Below are positions 1 to 9,190 of a DNA stretch of 64,000 nucleotides, in pieces; the stretch's first letter is position 1, and every line of letters begins with the position of its first letter. The DNA lies in NCBI GenBank assembly GCA_963729325.1, contig CAVSNS010000007.1, positions 124,001 to 188,000 on the forward strand. Direction: 5' to 3'. Both the position numbers and the translations under genes were made by a program. A model generated the notes under the pieces. It was given only the letters and a program-made list of their open reading frames with translations. It had not been told where the DNA came from and did not search any database. This DNA comes from JABCYV01 sp963729325 (GTDB lineage: Bacteria; Acidobacteriota; Terriglobia; Terriglobales; Acidobacteriaceae).

Positions 1-2
1 CG

Positions 3-92
3 GCCGCCGACACTGATTACTTCAGCCAGGAACTCGTCCGCAGTTTGGCGGAGGATGATAGTTCAATCATGGGCGCCAATTTCAGGCGATAA
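3..92 (+). CDS. C-terminal end of an upstream gene (partial)
   Basis: An open frame enters from the left edge and stops at TAA 90-92. It gives about 29 residues ending in SSIMGANFRR. The next gene's likely TTG start follows immediately at 93, which suggests tight coupling to the transglycosylase. The fragment is too short to name. Another frame is also open to a TGA nearby, so the frame choice rests on composition and on the abutting start. Confidence 0.35.
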   Translation, partial: AADTDYFSQELVRSLAEDDSSIMGANFRR

Positions 93-2385
93 TTGAGAGA
101 AGTGGTTCCTCATCGCTCCCAATCGATTCTCCGCTCGGTTTTCGCTTTGATCCTGGCAGTCTTGTGTATCGATCTGGGCTCGCAGCTACGCACAGTCACC
201 CGCGGCCCAGACCCCATCAACTCAAAAAAAGAGCGCGAAGAAACCTACCAGCCAGAAGCGACGGCGAACCTCCCCGCGACTGCGCCGCATGCATCAGGCG
301 TTTGTGGCATCCGCCAACCTGAAGCCCATGGCGCGGCAACTGCTGCAGGACCGTGCTCCAGCCGCTTACGCCGGAGTTGAGACCTTCGCCCGCCGTCACT
401 CCAAAGAAGATGCGGGGGCCCTGGCCTGGCTGGTGGTGGGATACGCCCATGTCTTAGATCATGACTATGCCAAGGCCATTGACCCGTTAAATCGAGCCAA
501 GCCGCTCGCTGGCGATCTCGGAGACTACGTCAGCTACTACCTCGGCAGTTCGTACTTTCAGACTGGACGGACCGCTGAAGCGCTGACCGGCCTCACCAAT
601 TTCGATAAGACCTATCCGGAATCATTATTGATTCGCGATGCCCATGTGATGTTAGCCAATGCGTTGCTGGCGGAGGGCAGAGCCCAGGAAGCCATTACGC
701 TGCTGGAGAAAGAGCGCGAGCCCACACGCGCCGATGTCGAACTTACGCTGGGACGTGCCTACGCCGCCTCCGCGCAGACCGAGAAAGCAGTTACCACCCT
801 ACGAAACTTGTACTTCACCATGCCGCTAAGCGGCGAGGCGGGCCAGGCAGAGTTCGAACTGAGGAAACTAGCTGCGAGCACGCAGATACCTCCACCAGGC
901 TTGAACGGGCGGAGGACGCGTGCCGATTTGCTGCTCAAAGGCAAACGCTTCAGCGACGCCGCCAACGAGTATCGCGGGTTGGTGGGCGATGTGAGCGCCA
1001 GCGAACGCCCCCAGGTACAACTTGCTTTGGGAACTGCTCTGCGCCACGCCGGTCAGAACCGGGAAGCGAAACAGGTGTTGGAGTCGATCTCAAGTCCAAC
1101 GCCGGAAGTAAATGCCGAGCGCCTGTTCAACCTCGGAGAGATTGCTCGCGCGACGGATGATGAGAATGCGTTTCTGCAGATTCTGGGGCAGCTCCGCGAA
1201 ACCATGCCCAACAGCTTATGGCTGGATCAGGCATTGCTTTCCGCCGGAAACATCTATCTACTGAAGCGCGATTACGACCACGCGATTGATACTTATCGAG
1301 AGCTGCAAGAACGCTTTCCTAACGGTGGCCGGGCTGCCTACGCCCACTGGAAAGTGGCGTGGCTCAGCCTTCGTCAGGGCAGAAACGCCGACGCCAAGAA
1401 TGGATTTGACCAGCAGATCGCGCTCTACCCCAATTCCGCCGAAGTGCCGGCGGCGCTGTATTGGCGAGCCCGGCTGGCGGAAGAAGACGGCGAACCGGCC
1501 ACAGCGAGGGCCTACTATCAGAAACTCTCCGATCGGTTCCGGAACTACTACTACGCCGAATTGGCGCGGCAGCGACTGAAGAAAATTCCCCCTGACAGCG
1601 ATCCTGTGCATTACGCCCTGCTGGACAGGGTCCCGCCGATTGACTCCGGTGCGATAGTGACTCTCGATGCAGTTCCAACCGACGATCTGCGTGTGCAAAA
1701 GGCGCAATTGTTGGAGAATGGCGCGCTGCTTGATTTCTCCGCCCGGGAATTGCAGGCCGCGGCCGCCGCAGACAAGGGCAACTGGGCGACAGCCGAAACC
1801 GCGCGCATGTACAACGACGCCGGACGTTATGACATGGCGATCGAGGTCCTGAAGCGGGCGGTGCCCAGCTATTTTGCCGTGGACCTGCCGAGCCTCCCGC
1901 GGGCCTACTGGGAAGCGCTCTTTCCAAAAGCCTATTGGCCAGATTTGAAGAAATTCTCCTCGCAAAACGCACTGGATCCTTATTTGGTGGCTTCGCTTAT
2001 CAGGCAAGAATCGGAATTTAATCCGGCAGCAGTCTCGCGCGCGAATGCCGTAGGACTGATGCAGTTGCTCCCCAAGGTGGGAAAAGGAGTGGCCAAACAA
2101 GAGAAAATCAAACATTACTCCGCCCAACAATTATTCACACCAGCGATAAACCTGGAACTTGGGACCCGCTATTTCCGCGCCATGGTCGATAAGTTTGGCG
2201 CGTTCGAGTACGCGCTGGCCGCTTACAATGCCGGTTCCGATCGAGTTGGGGACTGGCTGGGACAAGGCAAATACCGTGACCCGCAGGAATTTGTGGAGTC
2301 CATCCCCTTTACTGAGACTCGCGAGTACGTGCAGGCTATCCTGCGCAATGAGAACGTCTATCGCCAGCTGTACGGAACTCCGTAG
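93..2385 (+). CDS. slt: Soluble lytic murein transglycosylase, TPR + SLT domains (frameshift near the signal peptide)
   Basis: Periplasmic enzyme that cleaves peptidoglycan glycan strands. The body is open from ATG 289 (698 residues): TPR-type helical repeats to about residue 550, then an SLT domain. Catalytic Glu574 lies in LIRQESEFNP, followed by VGLMQLLP and the ALAAYNAGSDRV motif. ATG 289 lacks a signal peptide. A hydrophobic leader is encoded one frame away from TTG 93 (SILRSVFALILAVL), and the frame of the main body continues upstream of 289 as a Lys/Pro-rich linker (AQSPAAQTPSTQKK). One extra base around 160-195 would explain both. So the intact protein probably starts at 93 and is exported. 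Family assignment is firm; the exact start and indel are inferred. Confidence 0.9.
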
Positions 2386-2424
2386 ATTCCAACGAAGCCA
2401 CAGCCCCGATCCTATTTTGAATCC

Positions 2425-3604
2425 TTAGAATGCGTCGATCCCGGTGACACTCTGCCCAATGATCAGCGTATGGATATCGTGTGTGCCTTCGTAGGTTTTC
2501 ACCGACTCCAGATTCATCATGTGACGCATGATGGGATATTCATCCGCTACGCCATTCGCGCCCAGAATGTCGCGCGCCATGCGAGCGCACTCCAGCGCCA
2601 TCCAGACGTTGTTTCGCTTAGCCATGGAAATGTGTTGCGGGCCAGATGCGTCTTTATCTTTGAGGCGTCCAACCTGCAGCGCCAATAACTGCGCCTTTGT
2701 GATTTCGGAAATCATCCAGGCCAATTTCTCCTGCACCAGTTGTCGCGACGCGATGGGTTCGTCGTGGAACTGCTTGCGGAAGAGCGAATACTGCAGCGCA
2801 CAGTCATAGCAAGCCATGGCCGCTCCGATTGCTCCCCAGGCAATCCCATAGCGCGCTTGATTCAGGCACTTGAGTGGCGACTTCAGTCCGCCCTGTGCCC
2901 GGAAGCAAATTCGATTCCGGCACGTGAACGTCCTGCATCGAGAGGCTCGAAGTCACAGATGCCCGCAGCGACCATTTGCCGTGTATGTCTTCGGCGCGAA
3001 AGCCGGGACGGTCGGTCTCCACCAGAAAACCGCGAATCGTGTTATCTTCATCCTCCACTTTCGCCCAGATCACTGCAACGTCAGCGATCGATCCGGACGT
3101 GATCCACATCTTTTCCCCGTTCAGAACATATTCTTTGCCAACCTTGCGCGCTCGCGTGCGCATACCACTCGGATTTGATCCGAAGTCAGGCTCAGTCAGG
3201 CCGAAACAGCCCAGCTTTTCCCCCTTTTGCATCGCCGGCAGCCAAGTCTGTTTCTGCTCTTCACTGCCAAACGCAAAGATCGGATACATAACCAGCGCCG
3301 ATTGCACGCTGACGAACGAACGCACCCCAGAGTCGCCACGCTCCAGTTCCTGGGTCACCAGTCCATATTCCACGTTGGACATTCCGGCACAGCCGTATCC
3401 CTTGAGGTTGGCGCCGAAAAAGCCGAGATCGGCCATGGGCTTTACCAATTCGCGTGGGAAACGGCCGGCTCGGTTGCACTCCTCAATGATCGGGATCAGA
3501 TTGTCTTCAATGAATTTGCGAGCAGTATCGCGGACCAGGCGCTCGTCGTCATTGAGCAGCGTGTCGAATTTGAGGAAGTCAACTCCCCTGAACTTAAGGG
3601 CCAT
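2425..3604 (-). CDS. gcdH: Glutaryl-CoA dehydrogenase-type acyl-CoA dehydrogenase (one frameshift)
   Basis: FAD-dependent oxidative decarboxylation of glutaryl-CoA to crotonyl-CoA in lysine/tryptophan catabolism. The start is ATG 3604 (MALKFRGVDFLKFD), chosen over an upstream codon because the protein then matches the family. N-terminal motifs are GYGCAGMSNVEYGL and CFGLTEPDFGSNPSGM. The C-terminal part carries the RKQF-like FRKQFHDEP and TYEGTHDIHTLIIG, typical of this subfamily. The two halves lie in different frames. Deleting one base from the CCC at 2891-2893 restores a continuous family-like sequence (GGLKSPLKCLNQARYGIAWG). The gene is monocistronic and convergent with slt. Confidence 0.88.
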
Positions 3605-3790
3605 GAGATTCTCACTTCTGTTTCTTCGCCACGAACCGGGCGCATCCATCGAGGGAGAGGAAACCCTAAAAGGTAGCAAAGGGTACCCAACCCGTCAAAC
3701 CGGCCCTTTTACAATCTTTTTGCAATTCGTATTAAAATCGCTCGGGCTTCCGGCATCTAACTTTCCAAGACGAACATGAGCCACTGATTT

Positions 3791-4655
3791 ATGCCGTAAA
3801 CGAGCTTTGTCAGCCATAGGCTTGGCATTCATTGTGGGTGGCCTCTGCCTGTCCGCTGCTGCTGCCGATACTCCCGTGGCCACTACTCCCACGATCCACC
3901 CCACTTTGGACGACGGTTTTACTCTGCTCTATAACCTCGACTTCGACCAGGCCCACCAGGTTTTCATGTCCTGGCAGCATGAATATCCCGGGAACCCGAT
4001 GGGCCCAACTTGCGATGCGGCCGGATTGCTCTTCTCCGAATTTCATCGCTTGGGCGTGCTGGAAGGCCAGTTTTACGTCAATGATCAGGCCTTCGCAGCG
4101 CGCAAGAAACTTGATCCCGATCCTGCCCTTCGCGATCGTTTCAACGCCGCCTTGGAGCAGGCTGAAAGCAAGGCCAAAACTCGATTGGCTACGGACCCGA
4201 AGGACCGCGACGCGCTCTTTGCCATGACGCTCTCGTCGGGATTACGAGCCGATTATGCCGCTTTGATCGAAAAGCGCAACTTGGCTTCTCTCCATTACAC
4301 AAAAGTAGCCAATGCCTGGGCTGATCAGCTGCTCGCCGTCGACCCGAACTGTTACGACGCTCATATCGCCGCAGGCTTCACCAAATACATCATCGGCAGC
4401 ATGTCCGCGCCCGTGCGCTGGATCGTCCGGCTGGGGGGCGTTTCCGGCGACAGGCAGGCCGGCATCAGGGAAATGCAGGTGACGGCCAAACGTGGACGTT
4501 ATCTTGCACCTTTTGCCCGAATGCTCCTGGCCATCGCCTACGTGCGTGAGAAGGACAAACCGCGGGCCCGCGAGTTGCTGGCTTCTTTGCGGGATGAATT
4601 TCCTCGCAACCCTCTCTTTGCCCGCGAAATCGCCCGCCTGGATGCCGGTCAGTAA
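3791..4655 (+). CDS. Exported TPR-like protein of unknown function
   Basis: About 282 residues with an N-terminal signal sequence (LAFIVGGLCLSAAAA) and an alpha-helical body. Segments such as LLYNLDFDQAHQVF and LLAIAYVREKDKPRARELL resemble tetratricopeptide repeats. The frame is open from TTG 3807, a poor start. ATG 3791 lies just upstream one frame away; removing one base near 3797 gives a conventional N-terminus (MP then KRALSAIGLAF), so a one-base indel is likely. It sits directly ahead of pstS, but the Pho-box-like site lies between them, so they are probably not co-transcribed. I do not recognise a function. Confidence 0.6.
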
Positions 4656-4746
4656 CCCCATCAGCCACTTCCGAAGCTTTAGAGCTCACTTCGCCGCCCT
4701 GCAAAAGTCCTTGCCCTGCAATGTGATTCATTGGAAATTTACGCCT

Positions 4747-4764
4747 TTGTAACCATCCTGTAAC
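4747..4764 (+). promoter_or_regulatory. Pho-box-like direct repeat upstream of pstS
   Basis: TTGTAAC (4747-4753) and CTGTAAC (4758-4764) are direct repeats spaced 11 bp start to start. That is the 7+4 geometry of the PhoB box (CTGTCAT-N4-CTGTCAT). The site lies about 50 bp upstream of the pstS start. A near-identical arrangement precedes pstC. Binding by a PhoB-type regulator is inferred. Confidence 0.6.
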
Positions 4765-4814
4765 ATTCCGACCTTAAGCTTAACCGCCAAATAGATAAAA
4801 CGGAGGGACATCGC

Positions 4815-5820
4815 GTGCTACGTCGAATCGCGCTATTGTGCGTCGCTTTAGCGATCCCCGCTTTGGGGCAGACCGCGCTGAACGGGGCGGGCGCAACTTT
4901 TCCTTACCCGATGTATTCCAAGTGGTTCAGCGAGTACCACAAACTTCATCCAGATATTGAGATCAACTACCAATCCATCGGAAGCGGCGGTGGCATTCGT
5001 CAGGTTCTGGCGGGGACGGTGGACTTTGGCGCCACTGACGGTCCCATGACCGATGAGCAGTTAAAGGAGGCCAAGATAAAAATTCTACATTTTCCTACGG
5101 TGATGGGAGCGGTTGTTCCCGCTTATAACGTTCCCGGCATCACCGGCGAGGTGAAGTTTACTCCGCAGGCCCTGGCGGGCATATTCCTGGGCAAGATCAC
5201 TCGTGGAACGATCCTGCCATCACCGAATGCCCAAACCCGACGTCAAGTTTCCCGGCGCAGCCCATCATCGTGGTTCATCGCTCCGATGGCAGCGGAACGA
5301 CCTTATATCTGGACGGACTATCTTTCCAAAGTAAGTCCCGATTGGCAGGGCCTGGTTGGTAAGGGAACCTCCGTCAAGTGGCCGGTCGGGCTGGGTGGCA
5401 AAGGCAATGAGGGGGTTGCCGGCATGATCCGGCAAATGCAAGGCGGGATCGGCTACGTCGAACTGATTTACGCGGTGCAGAACAAGATCACGTATGGGTC
5501 GGTGAAAAACTCCGCCGGAGACTTTGTAAAGGCCAGTTTGGACAGCGTGACTGCGGCCGCTGCCTCTGTCCAGAACATACCTGCCGATTTCCGCGTTTCG
5601 ATTACGGATGCCTCCGGGTAAGGATGCGTATCCCATTTCGAGTTTCACCTGGCTGCTGATCCCGACCGAATCCAAAGATGAGGCCAAGGGAAAGATTATG
5701 GCCGATTTCCTGACCTGGATGGTAGACGACGGTCAGAAGATGACCGCCGATCTCAGCTACGCGCCTCTTCCTGGAAGCGTCGCCTCCAAGGTCAAAGAAA
5801 CAATCAAACAGGTTCACTAA
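4815..5820 (+). CDS. pstS: Phosphate ABC transporter substrate-binding protein PstS (three indels)
   Basis: Periplasmic high-affinity phosphate receptor for PstCAB. The start is GTG 4815, after the SD-like cggaggg at 4801-4807, with a signal peptide ending ...IPALGQ. Phosphate-binding family motifs are GAGATFPYPMYSKWF, QSIGSGGGIRQV and DFGATDGPM. Between 5204 and 5303 the sequence leaves frame and returns. A missing T after 5204 (CGT|TGG) and an extra T at 5303-5304 together restore WNDPAIT...PIIVVHRSDGSGTT. Near 5611 one extra C splits the end; the remainder (GKDAYPISSFTWLLIP) closes at TAA 5818-5820. Indels are more likely sequencing errors than decay, given intact pst and ppk genes nearby. 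Confidence 0.9.
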
Positions 5821-5912
5821 CTAGATAGGTCCTTGAATTAAGCAAAAAGAACGACGCTTAGATGGAGCTGTCCGGGAAGGGAGCCCTTCTATCTGTTCTA
5901 TACTGACTGCTT

Positions 5913-6320
5913 ATGAAGTTGTCGTCAGTAAGAACGGTTTTCCTGCTGGCGCTCCTGCTGCCGCCGTTGCACGCCGCCAATAAGCCATACCAGACCGGCA
6001 GGATTGTCGCGGTGCAACGAAAATCCAGGGAACGCATCCTCTACTACGTGGTTAACACTCCGGTCACAAAAGACGATCCGTATTACGAAGTATCAATCCA
6101 GTTTAGCGATATAATCTACGATGCGGAGTACACCCCGCGGCACGCTTCGGATACAGTGCCCGACGAGTGGACGGCCGGCTCGGAAATTCAGGCGAGAGTC
6201 GACAAGCGCCACATATCGGTCCAGCAGCCGAGCGGAGTCATTTGGAATTTGGTGATCGTAAAACGCAGGCCCGCGGCGCCGGAGAAGCCCCCTACCGATT
6301 CCCCGCCTGGCAAGAACTGA
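5913..6320 (+). CDS. Small exported protein of unknown function in the Pho cluster
   Basis: About 135 residues with a signal peptide (VFLLALLLPPLHAA), then a predicted beta-rich domain (ILYYVVNTPV, YYEVSIQFSDIIYDAEY) and a Pro-rich tail. It has no membrane segment after the leader and no recognisable catalytic motif. It lies between pstS and ppk1 on the same strand, with a 92-bp gap from pstS and 49 bp to ppk1, so co-transcription with ppk1 is possible. I do not recognise the family. The location suggests, but does not show, a role in phosphate physiology. Confidence 0.65.
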   Translation: MKLSSVRTVFLLALLLPPLHAANKPYQTGRIVAVQRKSRERILYYVVNTPVTKDDPYYEVSIQFSDIIYDAEYTPRHASDTVPDEWTAGSEIQARVDKRHISVQQPSGVIWNLVIVKRRPAAPEKPPTDSPPGKN

Positions 6321-6369
6321 ACGGGTAAGAGCCTCGAGACACCCTGGTTACTGTTGTCCCCTCTGAGTT

Positions 6370-8535
6370 ATGGCGCGCCTTTCGCTCGATAGCCCGGCTT
6401 ATTACATTAACCGCGAAGCGTCCTGGCTAGCGTTCAATCGCCGCGTGCTGGAGGAGGCGCAGGACGAAAGTAACCCGCTCCTCGAGCGCCTCAAATTTCT
6501 CTCCATTACCGCCAGCAATCTGGACGAGTTTTTTGAGGTACGGGTCTCCGGGCTGGTGCAGAAGATTGAGGACGGCTACACCGAGGCCGGACCCGACGGC
6601 CTGACCCTGGTGGAAGAGCGGGATCTGGTCTCTCGCGAGACTCACGAGTTCCTCGATGACCAATACAGCTGCTGGAACGAAAAGCTGCGTCCCGCGCTCA
6701 CCGATCATGGCATCCGCGTGCTGGGTCTGCACGAACTGGATCTCGGCGCACGGGCTTTCATCGAGGAATATTGCGAGCGCGAACTCGATGTGCTCCTAAC
6801 CCCGGTCACGGTCGATCCCGCGCATCCCTTTCCCAGGGTGATCAACAAAGCCCTGTGTGTAGCCTTCCTGTTACGCCGGCGCCGTCGTTCCTCGCTCACC
6901 TATACCGGCGTGGTCACAGTGCCGCGCGCTTTGCCCCGCTTGGTACGCCTGCCCTCGGAGGGAACGGACGACTTCATCTTTCTTGCCGATCTGGTGGCAT
7001 ACCACGCTTCACGCATGTATCACGGGTACGATATTGTTTCCTCGGCAGCCTTCCGCGTCACTCGCAACAGCAATCTGTATCTGGCGGAGGAAGAATCCCG
7101 TAATTTGCTGGAGTCGGTGCGCACCGAGCTGCATAACCGGCGCAAGGGCGACGCCGTGCGCCTTGAAATTGAGGCTGATGCCGATCCCGAGATTATTGAG
7201 CGCCTGCGTACGAACTTCGATTTGGAGCCCTGGCAGGTTTTCTCCGTCCAGGGCCCGGTCAACTTGTCACGCCTGTTCAATATCTATGAGCAGACCACCC
7301 ACCCCGAACTCAAATTCAAGCCTTTTGCGCCGCGTGAACTTCGACTCACCGCCAAGTCCCAGGATCTGTTCGAGGAACTGCGCCGGCATGACGTTTTGCT
7401 CCACCACCCATTTGATTCCTACGACGCGGTGGTCTCTTTTATCGAAGCGGCGGCGCAGGATCCCCGCGTACTCTCCATCAAGCAGACGCTTTACCGCACC
7501 AGCGAGCACTCACTGATTGTGCCTGCGCTGATTTCTGCTGCCGAAAGGAAGGAAGTCACCGCAGTGGTGGAACTCAAGGCACGGTTTGATGAAGATTCCA
7601 ACATTCGATGGTCGCGCGATCTAGAGGACGCCGGTGTCCAGGTGTTCCATGGGCTGGTCGGACTCAAGACTCACTGCAAGCTGTCGCTCCTGGTTCGCCG
7701 TGACTCGGATGGGATCATTCGCCGCTACGCTCACCTTGGCACCGGCAACTACAACACGTCTACGGCGCGCATCTACACGGATACCAGCCTTCTGACCGCC
7801 GATCCTGAGATTACCGGTGCGGTCCATGACGTTTTCAGTTTTCTGACGGCCTATGCCGAGCATCCCAACTACGAGCCGCTGCTGGTTTCTCCGCTCGATC
7901 TCGCAGAACGCAGTCTGGCCCTGATCGCCCGCGAAGCCGAGCACGCCCGCCACGGCCGTCCGGCGTACATCATCGGCAAGATGAACGCGCTGCTTGACAA
8001 GAACATTATTACCGCCTTGTATCGCGCCTCTCAGGACGGAGTCGAGATCGATCTGATCATCCGCGGCATGTGTGCTCTACGGCCCGGTGTACGCGGCGTA
8101 AGTGATCGCATCCGGGTGCGCAGCATCGTCGGCCGGTTCCTGGAGCATAGCCGCATCTTCTACTTTTCGAACGGAGGCCAGGAGGAGGTCTACATGGGCA
8201 GCGCGGATTGGATGCCACGAAATCTCTATGAGCGGGTAGAAGTTATCTTCCCGATAAAGGACGCATTGCTACGGGAGCGAGTGCGCCACGAAATCCTGCA
8301 ATCGTATTTGGCAGACAATTTGAAATCCCGCGTGCTGCAAAAGGATGGAACCTACAATCGGGTATGGCGAGTCCAGGGTAAGCGCAAGCCGCCAACTGGA
8401 CCCAGCGCCTTTAGTGCCCAGGATTTCTTGATGGCGCTTGCCGAAGGGAAGCAATCCCTGGATGCTATCCCCATCGCCCTCCCACGCAAGCCCCACCCGG
8501 GGAAGAGAACTCAAGTGAGACGGCAGTATGCGTAG
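6370..8535 (+). CDS. ppk: Polyphosphate kinase 1
   Basis: Cytoplasmic/membrane-peripheral enzyme that reversibly makes polyphosphate from ATP. It has 721 residues, the usual length. The N-terminal domain begins YYINREASWLAFNRRVLEEA. Residues of the active centre are in RRYAHLGTGNYN, with His455 matching the autophosphorylated histidine of the family, and in the second PLD-like half (MNALLDKNIITALYRAS, FLEHSRIFYFSNGG). The ATG 6370 start fits the family N-terminus. It is followed 63 bp later by a SixA-type phosphatase and opposed by ppx, so polyphosphate synthesis and degradation are encoded side by side. No disruption is seen. Confidence 0.97.
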   Translation: MARLSLDSPAYYINREASWLAFNRRVLEEAQDESNPLLERLKFLSITASNLDEFFEVRVSGLVQKIEDGYTEAGPDGLTLVEERDLVSRETHEFLDDQYSCWNEKLRPALTDHGIRVLGLHELDLGARAFIEEYCERELDVLLTPVTVDPAHPFPRVINKALCVAFLLRRRRRSSLTYTGVVTVPRALPRLVRLPSEGTDDFIFLADLVAYHASRMYHGYDIVSSAAFRVTRNSNLYLAEEESRNLLESVRTELHNRRKGDAVRLEIEADADPEIIERLRTNFDLEPWQVFSVQGPVNLSRLFNIYEQTTHPELKFKPFAPRELRLTAKSQDLFEELRRHDVLLHHPFDSYDAVVSFIEAAAQDPRVLSIKQTLYRTSEHSLIVPALISAAERKEVTAVVELKARFDEDSNIRWSRDLEDAGVQVFHGLVGLKTHCKLSLLVRRDSDGIIRRYAHLGTGNYNTSTARIYTDTSLLTADPEITGAVHDVFSFLTAYAEHPNYEPLLVSPLDLAERSLALIAREAEHARHGRPAYIIGKMNALLDKNIITALYRASQDGVEIDLIIRGMCALRPGVRGVSDRIRVRSIVGRFLEHSRIFYFSNGGQEEVYMGSADWMPRNLYERVEVIFPIKDALLRERVRHEILQSYLADNLKSRVLQKDGTYNRVWRVQGKRKPPTGPSAFSAQDFLMALAEGKQSLDAIPIALPRKPHPGKRTQVRRQYA

Positions 8536-8598
8536 TTGCCACCAATTCGAAAGTTTTCCTGGCTTTTCATTCGCCAATCACAGGAGTTCGGACTCAAA

Positions 8599-9102
8599 AT
8601 GATCATCTATTTCCTGCGTCATGCCAGTGCCGGCGAGCCCATGAAAAATCTCAAGAAGGACGAGAAGCGCGCCCTAGACGAGGTAGGCGTCGAACAGTGT
8701 GGCAACGTCGGACGTGCCTTGGCTGCCTTAGACGCTCAGGTGGACGTGATCCTCTCCAGTCCGTTGAAACGGGCGGCCCAGACCGCTTCTCTGGTCGGCA
8801 ATGAAATGGGTTATGAAGGTAAGCTGCAACTGGAAGATGCGCTTCGTCCCGGTGCGTCTTTCGCTGACTTTCGCAAACTGCTCGACAAATATGCCCGTCG
8901 CGAGTCCATTATGGTTGTAGGCCATAATCCCAATCTGAGCGAGTTTCTCGGACGCTCCATCAGCGAACCTGGCTGCGAGGCCTCCGTTGAGTTAAAAAAA
9001 GGGGCCGTCGCCCGCGTCGAGACTGGGCGCAATTCCGCTGTTCTTCATTGGTGCCTGACACCGAAGATCCTGCGCGCGCTCTACGCCACGGCAAAACGCT
9101 GA
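8599..9102 (+). CDS. sixA: SixA-type phosphohistidine phosphatase (histidine phosphatase superfamily)
   Basis: About 167 residues from ATG 8599. That start is preferred over the in-frame upstream codon at 8536 because it places the catalytic FLRHASAGEP at the N-terminus and has AGGAG at 8582-8586. The second catalytic histidine is in VVGHNPNLSEFLG. This short branch of the phosphoglycerate-mutase fold removes phosphate from histidine residues, as E. coli SixA does on ArcB or PtsO. It lies just after ppk1, and this pairing may be functional; substrate is unknown here. Confidence 0.85.
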   Translation: MIIYFLRHASAGEPMKNLKKDEKRALDEVGVEQCGNVGRALAALDAQVDVILSSPLKRAAQTASLVGNEMGYEGKLQLEDALRPGASFADFRKLLDKYARRESIMVVGHNPNLSEFLGRSISEPGCEASVELKKGAVARVETGRNSAVLHWCLTPKILRALYATAKR

Positions 9103-9190
9103 TTCAATATCGATGTTTGTGGTCCGGTCCGACACGATGCGGAGAGAATCGTCAAAACCGGTACGATAAATTCGCTATTGAGGGTTGCAA

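Noticed and set aside
1258..2130. 290-codon open frame on the minus strand opposite slt
   Set aside because: It is a shadow of the GC-rich transglycosylase gene. The plus strand has clear SLT motifs, and the minus frame shows no family-like pattern.
2976..3779. 267-codon open frame on the plus strand opposite glutaryl-CoA dehydrogenase
   Set aside because: The minus strand encodes well conserved acyl-CoA dehydrogenase motifs through this region; the plus frame is composition-driven.
5899..5904. TATACT box 8 bp before the small exported gene, hinting at a leaderless transcript
   Set aside because: No -35 element or supporting pattern; a chance match in one place is too weak to annotate.
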